DNA of 14,051 bases, taken from contig CAIXHI010000460.1 in assembly GCA_903919215.1 (NCBI GenBank), forward strand, positions 1 to 14,051, given 5' to 3'. This document shows positions 7,151 to 14,051 of this stretch, piece after piece (position 1 is the stretch's first letter; every line of letters starts with the position of its first letter). The notes below the pieces were generated by a model. The model did not search any database. It had not been told where the DNA came from and was given only the letters and a program-made list of their open reading frames with translations. Source of the DNA: an uncultured Acidimicrobiaceae bacterium. GTDB lineage: Bacteria; Actinomycetota; Acidimicrobiia; Acidimicrobiales; Ilumatobacteraceae. A program made the translations under genes and the position numbers.

Positions 7151-7182
7151 ACACAGCGCCCGGCACACAGCGCCCTGCGCCC
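7151..7182. repeat. direct repeats between vapC and the SRPBCC gene
   Basis: ACACAGCGCCC occurs at 7151-7161 and again at 7165-7175. A third GCGCCC follows at 7177-7182. The repeats directly precede a -10-like TACAGT. They could be an operator or slippage product. Confidence 0.55.
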
Positions 7183-7186
7183 GGCG

Positions 7187-7192
7187 TACAGT
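7187..7192 (+). promoter_or_regulatory. possible -10 box for the SRPBCC/LLM operon
   Basis: TACAGT fits the TAnnnT pattern and lies eight bases before the ATG at 7201. No ribosome binding site is visible, so a leaderless or nearly leaderless message is plausible. No good -35 box is seen at the usual distance. Confidence 0.4.
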
Positions 7193-7200
7193 CACCGTTC

Positions 7201-7659
7201 ATGACCACCACCGGCAGTGCCACCCTTGTGATCAACCGACCTCCGCTGGAGGTGTGGTCGGCCATCGCCGACATCACCCGTATGGGCGAGTGGAGCCCCG
7301 AATGCATCGCCGGCCGGTGGAAGGGTGGCGCCACCGCCCCGGTGGTTGGCGCCGAGTTCGAAGGCGACAACATCGCGACGCTCGGCAAGTTCACGCTCAA
7401 GCGGTGGACGACCACCTCCGCGGTCACCGCCTGCGAGCCGGGCGCATGTTTCGAGTTCTCCGTCGAGGGCACCACGATCTGGCGCTACGTGTTCGAGGCG
7501 GTCGTCTCGGGCACCCAGGTGACCGAGACGTTCAGCTACGAGGCAAAGGGACTACAGGGCTTCGTCTACGGGTATCTGTTGGCTCGCCCGAGAACAATGA
7601 CCAAGGGGATGCAGCGCACGCTTCAGCGGCTGAAGACCACGCTGGAGGCGACCCGATGA
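7201..7659 (+). CDS. SRPBCC family protein (polyketide cyclase/dehydrase-like)
   Basis: This 152-residue protein has the START/SRPBCC helix-grip fold pattern. It opens with ATLVINRPPLEVWSAIADIT (strand then helix), continues with MGEWSPECIAGRWKGG, and closes with a long C-terminal helix (TMTKGMQRTLQRLKTTLEATR). The fold forms a pocket for hydrophobic ligands; members bind or convert lipids, polyketides or aromatic compounds. No catalytic residues identify the reaction. Start ATG at 7201 sits eight bases after a -10-like TACAGT. Its stop overlaps the start of the following oxidoreductase as ATGA, so the two proteins are made together and may act on the same small hydrophobic substrate. That link is inference. 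Confidence 0.85.
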   Translation: MTTTGSATLVINRPPLEVWSAIADITRMGEWSPECIAGRWKGGATAPVVGAEFEGDNIATLGKFTLKRWTTTSAVTACEPGACFEFSVEGTTIWRYVFEAVVSGTQVTETFSYEAKGLQGFVYGYLLARPRTMTKGMQRTLQRLKTTLEATR

Positions 7660-8531
7660 GCGCGCTGAAGTTCGGTTGGCTGACGCCGGTCATCGGCAAC
7701 AAGTGGAGCGACTACGTACCGATCGCGCAGTACCAGGACACCGAGATCCTGCCCACCGCGCTGCCTCACTTCGATTCATTGTGGGTCGCTGATCACTTCT
7801 ACGGCTTCGATGCCAAGACCGACCCGTTCCTCGAGGCCTGGACCACACTGACCTGGCTCGCGGCGCGCCATCCGAATGTGGAGTTGTGCCACCACGTGCT
7901 GGGTCACGGCTACCGGCCGCCAGCGCTCACGGCGAAGATGGCCGCCACGTTGCAGGTGCTGTCGGGCAACCGCTTCGTGCTCGGCATCGGCGCCGGCTGG
8001 CGCGAGGACGAATACGCGGCGTACGGCTACGAGTTCCCCCGGCCAGGCGTTCGCTTCGCCCAGTTGGAGGAGGTCATCACCATCTGCCGCTTGATGTGGA
8101 CCGAGGACGAGCCATCCTTCGCGGGCAAGCACTTCCGCATCGACGGCGCCTCGGCACCACCGCGCCCCACCGTGCCGCCACGTATCTGCGTCGGCGCTTC
8201 AGGTGAGAAGGTCGGCCTGCCGATGGTGGGGCGACTCGCTGACATGTGGAACGGCCGGTTCATCGGCGCCGAGGACTGGACCCGCAAGCTGGGCATCGTC
8301 CACGCTGCCGCCGAGCAAGCAGGTCGCGACCCGGCATCGATCGAGATCAGCAGCACCGTCGAGAAATCGCTGCCCGAGACCGACGCCGAGAGCGAACAGT
8401 TGCTCGAGTCGCTCGCCAAGCGTGCCGACTTCGGCGTGCAGCACTTCGTGCTCGACTTCGGACACCCCCAGTCGCTCGAACCGATCCATCGCTTCGTCGA
8501 GCAGGTCATGGCGCCGTTGAAGTCGCGCTGA
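7656..8531 (+). CDS. Luciferase-like (LLM) F420-type oxidoreductase
   Basis: This 291-residue protein belongs to the bacterial luciferase-like fold. Members in Actinomycetota usually use coenzyme F420, others FMN, for hydride transfer to or from small organic substrates. The typical pattern is present: FGWLTPVIGN at the first strand, FDSLWVADHFYG (39-50), LAARHPNVELCHHVLGHGYRPPALTAKMAATLQVLSG, then FVLGIGAGWREDEYAAYG and RFAQLEEVITICRLMWTE, and ICVGASGEKVGLPMVGRLADMWN near the C-terminal side. The start ATG overlaps the SRPBCC stop. The frame extends far upstream but that stretch lies antiparallel to no signal and over the SRPBCC gene. The cofactor is inferred from lineage, and the substrate is unknown. 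Confidence 0.88.
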   Translation: MSALKFGWLTPVIGNKWSDYVPIAQYQDTEILPTALPHFDSLWVADHFYGFDAKTDPFLEAWTTLTWLAARHPNVELCHHVLGHGYRPPALTAKMAATLQVLSGNRFVLGIGAGWREDEYAAYGYEFPRPGVRFAQLEEVITICRLMWTEDEPSFAGKHFRIDGASAPPRPTVPPRICVGASGEKVGLPMVGRLADMWNGRFIGAEDWTRKLGIVHAAAEQAGRDPASIEISSTVEKSLPETDAESEQLLESLAKRADFGVQHFVLDFGHPQSLEPIHRFVEQVMAPLKSR

Positions 8532-8619
8532 CCTCTGGCGGCTCAGCCGGGGCATCAGTCCCTATCCAGGGTGACCGACGACCCTTTCGATCACCCGCTC
8601 CGGATGGCCACATAGGGGT

Positions 8620-9849
8620 ATGACTGCCTGCGGCGTACTCCCGGTGACAGCCGCCCTCCATGGCGGTGACGTGACTCGCCATGTGTTGCAGTCGCTGCGG
8701 GCCGTTTTCGGCGTGCCCGGTATGCAGATCGTCGAGCGCGCTGGTGAGGCAAAGCCCACGATCCCGTTCGCCGTGCTCGTAGTCACCGGAGGCGTCGAGC
8801 AACAGGTGCTGGACGCGTGGCATGAGCGGCAGGCGCTGGTGCCCGGCGAGCCGCTGCTGCTGCTGACCCACCCCGAGGAGAACTCGCTCCCCGCCGCCCT
8901 GGAAGCGCTCGCACGGGTGCAGCGCGCCGGCGGTCGTGGCCACATCGTGATGCTGGAACCCGGCAACGCACCCCACGACTTCGACGCCGCGGCGCACGCG
9001 CTCACCGTGTGGCACGGTCTCCACCGTGCCCGGGTCGGGATGATCGGCGCCCCGAGCGAGTGGTTGGTGGCATCCGTGCCCACGCCGGAAGCCTTGCGCC
9101 GACGGTGGGGGCCAACACTCGTCGAGGTGTCGTTACCCACTGTCATCGAGCGCTTCGAGGACAACATCGAGGCCCCGATCGCCGTCCCTGTCCGCCTCGC
9201 CGCCCGACCCGGAGAACATTCCCCGCACCCCGCCGACATCGAGACCGCAGCCCGCTTCGAACCGGTGCTGCGTGCGGTCGCCGGCGAGCAACACCTCGAT
9301 GCGGTGGCCGTGCGCTGCTTCGATCTGATCACCGACGCCCATACCTCGGGCTGCCTCGCCCTGTCGTCGTTGAACGATCGCGGCATCGTCGCCGGTTGCG
9401 AGGGTGATATTGCCAGCACGATCGCGATGTTGTGGGCCAAGTTGCTCACTGGCCAGGCCAGCTGGATGGCGAACCCCTCCGACATCGACCGAACCACTGG
9501 AGTGATCGAGCTCGCCCACTGCACCGTGCCACTGTCCATGGTTGATGGCTACCGCTTGGAGACCCACTTCGAGAGCAACCTCGGCGTGGGCATCGTCGGC
9601 GACCTGCCACCCGGCCCGGTGACCGTGCTGCGGCTCGGTGGCAACGAGCTGGAGAACCTGTGGTGCGAAAACGGGGAAGCCCTGCCCACCATCCCCCGAA
9701 GTGGACGCTGCCGCACGCAGCTCAGCATCCGTGTCGACCCGCATGCCGTGGGTGAGGTGCTCGACCACCCACTCGGGAACCACCTTGTCGTGCTGTACGG
9801 GCATCACGCCGAGGCGTTGCGCTCCTGGTGGCTCGAACACGTGGCCTGA
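8620..9849 (+). CDS. L-fucose isomerase-like protein (COG2407-like)
   Basis: This 409-residue cytoplasmic protein resembles the fucose/arabinose isomerase superfamily, best seen in its C-terminal half: AVRCFDLI (230-237), GCLALSSLNDRGIVAGCEGD (244-263), MANPSDID (283-290), IELAHCTVP (296-304), YRLETHFESNLGVGI (311-325) and the ending LVVLYGHH. E261, D288 or D290, and the conserved histidines (H300, H316) are candidates for metal or substrate contacts; this is inference from position. The N-terminal half (residues 1-200) is divergent with Rossmann-like repeats. Members of this family are often annotated as sugar isomerases without proof, so a true sugar substrate is not certain. ATG 8620 is preceded by AGGGG only one base away, too close for a good ribosome binding site. 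It ends 64 bases before the radical SAM gene, on the same strand. Confidence 0.75.
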   Translation: MTACGVLPVTAALHGGDVTRHVLQSLRAVFGVPGMQIVERAGEAKPTIPFAVLVVTGGVEQQVLDAWHERQALVPGEPLLLLTHPEENSLPAALEALARVQRAGGRGHIVMLEPGNAPHDFDAAAHALTVWHGLHRARVGMIGAPSEWLVASVPTPEALRRRWGPTLVEVSLPTVIERFEDNIEAPIAVPVRLAARPGEHSPHPADIETAARFEPVLRAVAGEQHLDAVAVRCFDLITDAHTSGCLALSSLNDRGIVAGCEGDIASTIAMLWAKLLTGQASWMANPSDIDRTTGVIELAHCTVPLSMVDGYRLETHFESNLGVGIVGDLPPGPVTVLRLGGNELENLWCENGEALPTIPRSGRCRTQLSIRVDPHAVGEVLDHPLGNHLVVLYGHHAEALRSWWLEHVA

Positions 9850-9913
9850 CGTCACCTGCGGCTGGGACCAAGGACTGTTGCGCGGCGTAGCGGCCGGGGC
9901 GCATCGTGCAGAC

Positions 9914-11028
<1,115 letters not shown>

Positions 11029-11032
<4 letters not shown>

Positions 11033-11841
11033 CCGCCGTCCGCCGTGCTGCGGTCGCCGGCACGTTCTACCCGGACGACCGCAGCGAGCTCGGTGCGCTG
11101 GTGGACCGCCTGCTCGACGGGGCGACGCCCGCTGACACTGGGTCCGACACCATCGTCAGCGGCCCACCGGTGGCGCTCATCGTCCCCCATGCCGGGTACA
11201 CCTACTCAGGTCCGGTCGCCGCCAGCGCGTACGTCCACCTGCGTCCGTGGAAGCAGGCGATCAGCCGGGTCGTGGTGGTCGGTCCCGCCCACAGGTCGCC
11301 CGTACACGGGCTGGCCCTGTCGTCGGCACGAGCGTTCGACACCCCACTCGGGCGAATCCCCCTCGACCTGGTGGCCAACGACGTGTTGGGCCGCCGTGCA
11401 GGAGTAGACCTCGACGACCGGGCCCACAGCCTGGAGCACAGCATCGAGGTGCACCTCCCGTTCCTGCAGCGAGTGCTGGGCGATCACTGGTCCTTGGTGC
11501 CGGTGATCGCCGGCGCGGCGCACGCCACCGACGTCGCTGATGCGCTGGAAGCCGTGTGGGGTGCGGACGGAACGCTGGTCGTCGTCTCCACCGATCTCAG
11601 CCACTACCACGACCTACCCACCGCCCGACGCATGGACGCAGACGCTGCGGCAACGATCATCGCCGAACAGTGGGAGGCCCTCGACGACGAGCACGCGTGT
11701 GGCGTAGTGCCGGTCCGCGGCGCGCTCGAACTCGCCCGCCGCCACCACAACTCGGTGACCCTGCTCGACCTGCGCAACTCGGCCGACACGGCCGGGCCTG
11801 CGGCGAGCGTCGTCGGCTACGGAAGCTTCCTGGTTCGCTGA
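11029..11841 (+). CDS. amrB: AmmeMemoRadiSam system protein B (MEMO family)
   Basis: This 270-residue protein is related to human MEMO1 and extradiol-dioxygenase-like enzymes. It begins RRAAVAGTFYPDD, followed by PHAGYTYSGPVAA (53-65), GPAHRSPVHG (85-94), HSLEHSIEVHLPFLQ (133-147), STDLSHYHD (187-195) and ACGVVPVRGAL (223-233). The likely metal site is H54, H88 and C224, as known for MEMO1 (two histidines and one cysteine). H137 and H192 are further candidates. MEMO proteins bind redox-active metal, but the reaction of the bacterial form is not established. The start ATG overlaps the amrS stop by four bases, and the end overlaps the next gene by one base (TGATG). The three components should therefore be made in balanced amounts. 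Confidence 0.93.
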
Positions 11842-12461
11842 TGAACGGGCAGGGTCGGAGTGCGTACGGGCAGCAACCATTGTCGGCCGACGACCTGCAG
11901 CGCCTCGTGCGAGTGGCCGAGCAGTCGGTAGCGGTGGCCGTGCTGCGTGGTGTCGCCGACCATCCTGATATCGCCGACCACCCTGCTGCATTGCGCGAAC
12001 TCCGGGCGGCGTTCGTGACCCTGCGCCGCCACGGTCACCTCCGCGGTTGCATCGGCACGTTGGCGGCCGCCCAGCCACTCGTCCTCGCGGTCGCCGACCG
12101 CGCCCGCGCCGCGGCCTTGGACGACCCTCGCTTCGACCCGGTACAACCGCACGAACTCGACGACCTCGAAGTGTCGGTGTCGGTGCTCACGGCCCCGGTC
12201 CCGCTCGCGGTTGACGACTTCCACGCGCTCGTCGCCGCGCTGCGGCCCGGTGTCGACGGCATTGTGGTGGAAGCCGGACAGCACCGCGCCACGTTCCTGC
12301 CGTCCGTGTGGGAGGAACTGACCGAACCGCTGCAGTTCCTCGATGCCCTGTGGCACAAGGCCGGCCTCACACCTCGCACCTGGCCGCCTGGTATCCGAAT
12401 CTCGCGTTACGCCGCGCAGTATGCGGCCAGCGACGGTCGTGAGAGACTCGCCGACGGATGA
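11841..12461 (+). CDS. amrA: AmmeMemoRadiSam system protein A (AMMECR1 family)
   Basis: This 206-residue protein belongs to the AMMECR1 family, conserved from archaea to man. The diagnostic LRGCIGT block is at 67-73, with DPRFDPV (95-101), VSVSVL (111-116) and FLPSVWEEL (152-160). The cysteine in LRGCIGT is invariant in most members. The family's biochemical function is unknown. The ATG at 11841 shares its A with the TGA stop of the MEMO gene, and the end overlaps the following methyltransferase gene as ATGA. Position 3 of the three-gene set matches the usual AmmeMemoRadiSam organisation. Length is within the normal range of about 180-210 residues. Confidence 0.93.
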   Translation: MNGQGRSAYGQQPLSADDLQRLVRVAEQSVAVAVLRGVADHPDIADHPAALRELRAAFVTLRRHGHLRGCIGTLAAAQPLVLAVADRARAAALDDPRFDPVQPHELDDLEVSVSVLTAPVPLAVDDFHALVAALRPGVDGIVVEAGQHRATFLPSVWEELTEPLQFLDALWHKAGLTPRTWPPGIRISRYAAQYAASDGRERLADG

Positions 12462-13036
12462 CCCGCTTCGATCACGACTACTACCAACGCTTCTACGGCC
12501 AACAGGGTGTGCACGCTCCTGAGCAGATCGCCCATCTGGCGACGGCGGTACACGAACTCTCGGCCTGGTGGGGCGTCGAGATCCGTTCGCTGCTCGATGT
12601 GGGCGCCGGCGTCGGCATGTGGCGCGACTGGTATCGCATTCACCATCCAGCCGTGCACACGCTGTCGGTCGACATCAGCGAGCACGCCTGCGCCACGTGG
12701 GGGCACCAACTGCGCGACATCACCACATGGCGGCCGGTGCGCACCTACGACCTCGTCGTGTGCCACAGCGTGCTGCAGTACGTGGACGACGACGCCCTCG
12801 AGTCCGCCGCGGCGAACCTCGCTGCGGCGACTGCGTTCGTGTTGTACATGGAGTTGCCGACAGCTTCCGACCTGCTGCACGTCGTCGACTCGGAGCGCAC
12901 CGACATGGAGGTGTTCGCCCGCAGCGGTGCCACCTACCGCGCCCTGTTCGGGCGTTGGTTCCAACAGGTGGGCGCCGGGTTGTGGGTCAAGAACGGCACC
13001 GTGCCGATGTTCGAGCTTGAGGTGCTGGCGCCCTAG
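12458..13036 (+). CDS. Class I SAM-dependent methyltransferase in the AmmeMemoRadiSam operon
   Basis: This 192-residue protein has a compact Rossmann-type SAM-binding core: LLDVGAGVGMW (45-55) is motif I, VDIS with D72 is the acidic loop after strand 2, and YDLVVCHSVLQYVDDD (97-112) is the post-I/II region. The C-terminal part (WVKNGTVPMFELEVL) completes the sheet. It is short for the class. The substrate cannot be predicted. The ATG (12458-12460) overlaps the AMMECR1 stop as ATGA, so it is coupled to the three core genes and likely serves the same pathway. It is convergent with the next gene with 15 bases between stops and no convincing terminator there. Confidence 0.85.
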   Translation: MTRFDHDYYQRFYGQQGVHAPEQIAHLATAVHELSAWWGVEIRSLLDVGAGVGMWRDWYRIHHPAVHTLSVDISEHACATWGHQLRDITTWRPVRTYDLVVCHSVLQYVDDDALESAAANLAAATAFVLYMELPTASDLLHVVDSERTDMEVFARSGATYRALFGRWFQQVGAGLWVKNGTVPMFELEVLAP

Positions 13037-13051
13037 CGGTGCGACTGGCGG

Positions 13052-14038
13052 TCAGTGGGCGGCGCGACGCCGGTCGCGGAAACGGGATGTGGGCCACACG
13101 TCCTGGTCTTCGCCGAAGCCTTCACGACCGTCGACGTCGAAACGCAGGAACGTGTTGATGCACAGGCTGGCGCGGGGCAACATCATCCGCGCCCGTGCTT
13201 CGCCGGTGATGTGCGCCGTACGGCCGTCGGTATCGGTGATGTCGACCTCGACGGCGGAGATGCCACCGGTTGACGCGTCGCGAGTGTTGTGGCGAGTGGC
13301 ACTCGCCAGGCGGCGCAGCGCACCGTCGCGCAGCAGGTACCCGCTGGAGAGGTGCTCCTCCTCGGACTCCTGGTCGCCGCCGGCGGGCAACGTGAACACC
13401 AGGAACGCTTCATCGGCGCTGGTGGCACCGAAGACGTAACTGAGTCGCTTGGTGGCCGGGCCGAAGAGTTCCGGCCGACGTCCCCACGAGCGATCGCGCA
13501 CGGCGAAACAGTCGACGGGGATGCGCTCACCCTTCAGCCACAGATCACCCGTGACCCGACCATGCTGGTCGTAGTGCGACGAACCAGTGAACGGCGGGGC
13601 GCCGCGCACGTGCGGCACCGGCGGGGTGAGGCCTTCGAAGTGCAGATCAGCGACGAACTCATCGAGGTCGCGGAACTTGTAGCCGAGGTGGTACTTCATA
13701 CCGGGCTCGAGCATCTTCAGCGAGAAGCCGTTCATGAACGAGACGTCGCGAAGGTCGAGTGGCGACGGGACGGCCTGATGGTCGAAGTACGCCCAGTAGG
13801 GCAACTCCCACGGCATCCAGTCGCCGGGGCCATAGAGGAACGCGCCCCCGGCAGCCGTGCCGATGTTCGGTCGCACCTGTGTGTAGAACCAGCCCGCCAG
13901 CGACCGCTCGGGCACGTTGAACGAGAACCACACGGTCTCGGTCCAGTCCTTGTGCGGACCGACCTCGTGCATCTGATCGTCACGCTCGGTGAAGTGAATG
14001 GTCTCGTCGAATGGGATCGAGATCGGCTGCATGGTCAT
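13052..14038 (-). CDS. Two-domain lipocalin-like protein (DUF7065/DUF7064-type, CrtC/AttH-like)
   Basis: This 328-residue protein has no signal peptide and no membrane segment. It opens with a conserved segment, VGPHKDWTETVWFSFN, that I associate with actinobacterial DUF7065/DUF7064 proteins, two beta-rich lipocalin-like domains distantly related to hydroxyneurosporene synthase CrtC and AttH. The linker near FTGSSHYDQHGRVTGDLWL and VDCFAVRDRSWGRRP (CFAVRDRSWG is a typical second-domain motif) support this. Their role is not established; proximity to lipid or steroid genes is common in relatives, which I cannot see here. The ATG (14036-14038) has GGGGG seven bases upstream (complement of 14046-14050), a strong ribosome binding site. 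MTM offers a second ATG two codons on. Confidence 0.65.
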   Translation of the reverse strand: MTMQPISIPFDETIHFTERDDQMHEVGPHKDWTETVWFSFNVPERSLAGWFYTQVRPNIGTAAGGAFLYGPGDWMPWELPYWAYFDHQAVPSPLDLRDVSFMNGFSLKMLEPGMKYHLGYKFRDLDEFVADLHFEGLTPPVPHVRGAPPFTGSSHYDQHGRVTGDLWLKGERIPVDCFAVRDRSWGRRPELFGPATKRLSYVFGATSADEAFLVFTLPAGGDQESEEEHLSSGYLLRDGALRRLASATRHNTRDASTGGISAVEVDITDTDGRTAHITGEARARMMLPRASLCINTFLRFDVDGREGFGEDQDVWPTSRFRDRRRAAH

Positions 14039-14051
14039 CAGTAGTCCCCCA

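Noticed and set aside
8550..8567. CCCT-ATCC-AGGG inverted repeat after the LLM gene as a terminator
   Set aside because: The stem is only four pairs and no T tract follows.
8562..9539. 325-residue open frame on the minus strand opposite the fucose-isomerase-like gene
   Set aside because: The composition is rich in Ser, Arg and Ala without motifs, and the plus-strand frame has clear family blocks.
9638..9913. Longer N-terminus for the radical SAM enzyme
   Set aside because: It overlaps the end of the upstream gene in another frame, and the family begins just before the W-W-x-L segment.
13037..13051. Bidirectional terminator between the methyltransferase and the convergent gene
   Set aside because: The 15-base gap holds no stable hairpin or T tract that I can see.

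Overview
The window reads as one stretch of a high-GC bacterial chromosome with tightly packed genes. The mixture points to Actinomycetota, possibly Acidimicrobiia: a luciferase-like F420-type oxidoreductase, a fused indolepyruvate:ferredoxin oxidoreductase, a VapBC toxin-antitoxin pair with a leaderless promoter, DUF3592 and an AmmeMemoRadiSam operon. The taxon is an inference from gene content and base composition only. No rRNA, tRNA, CRISPR array, insertion sequence or phage gene was seen.

Left end (1-3774). A YbaK-type Cys-tRNA(Pro) deacylase gene runs leftward off the window. Its frame is interrupted by an in-frame TAG where relatives carry lysine. Divergent from it is a very large fused indolepyruvate:ferredoxin oxidoreductase gene (369-3774, about 1134 residues once repaired). 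It is broken by a +1 shift at a run of five C (1514-1518), exactly in the linker between the two thiamine-diphosphate domains. Two lesions within 1.5 kb raise the question of sequence error versus real decay.

Middle (3779-8531). A small membrane-anchored DUF3592 protein lies leftward, a cysteine-based protein phosphatase rightward, and an ABC-F ATPase leftward. The ABC-F gene starts with TTG inside a 14-15 bp tandem repeat. Then come a vapB-vapC pair sharing an ATGA junction and an SRPBCC-luciferase-like oxidoreductase pair with another ATGA junction. The vapB promoter is striking: -35 and -10 boxes are separated by exactly 17 bp, this spacer is an inverted repeat, and the -10 ends six bases before the ATG.

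Right part (8620-13036). A fucose-isomerase-like protein is followed 64 bp later by a four-gene operon in which every stop overlaps the next start: AmmeMemoRadiSam radical SAM enzyme, MEMO-family protein, AMMECR1-family protein, and a short SAM-dependent methyltransferase. The first three form a widely conserved bacterial and archaeal set whose joint biochemical job is not established. The methyltransferase and the isomerase-like protein are candidate partners here, which makes this the most interesting block.

Right end (13052-14038). A convergent gene encodes a two-domain, lipocalin-like DUF7065/DUF7064-type protein. Its start lies close to the window edge with a clear ribosome binding site.
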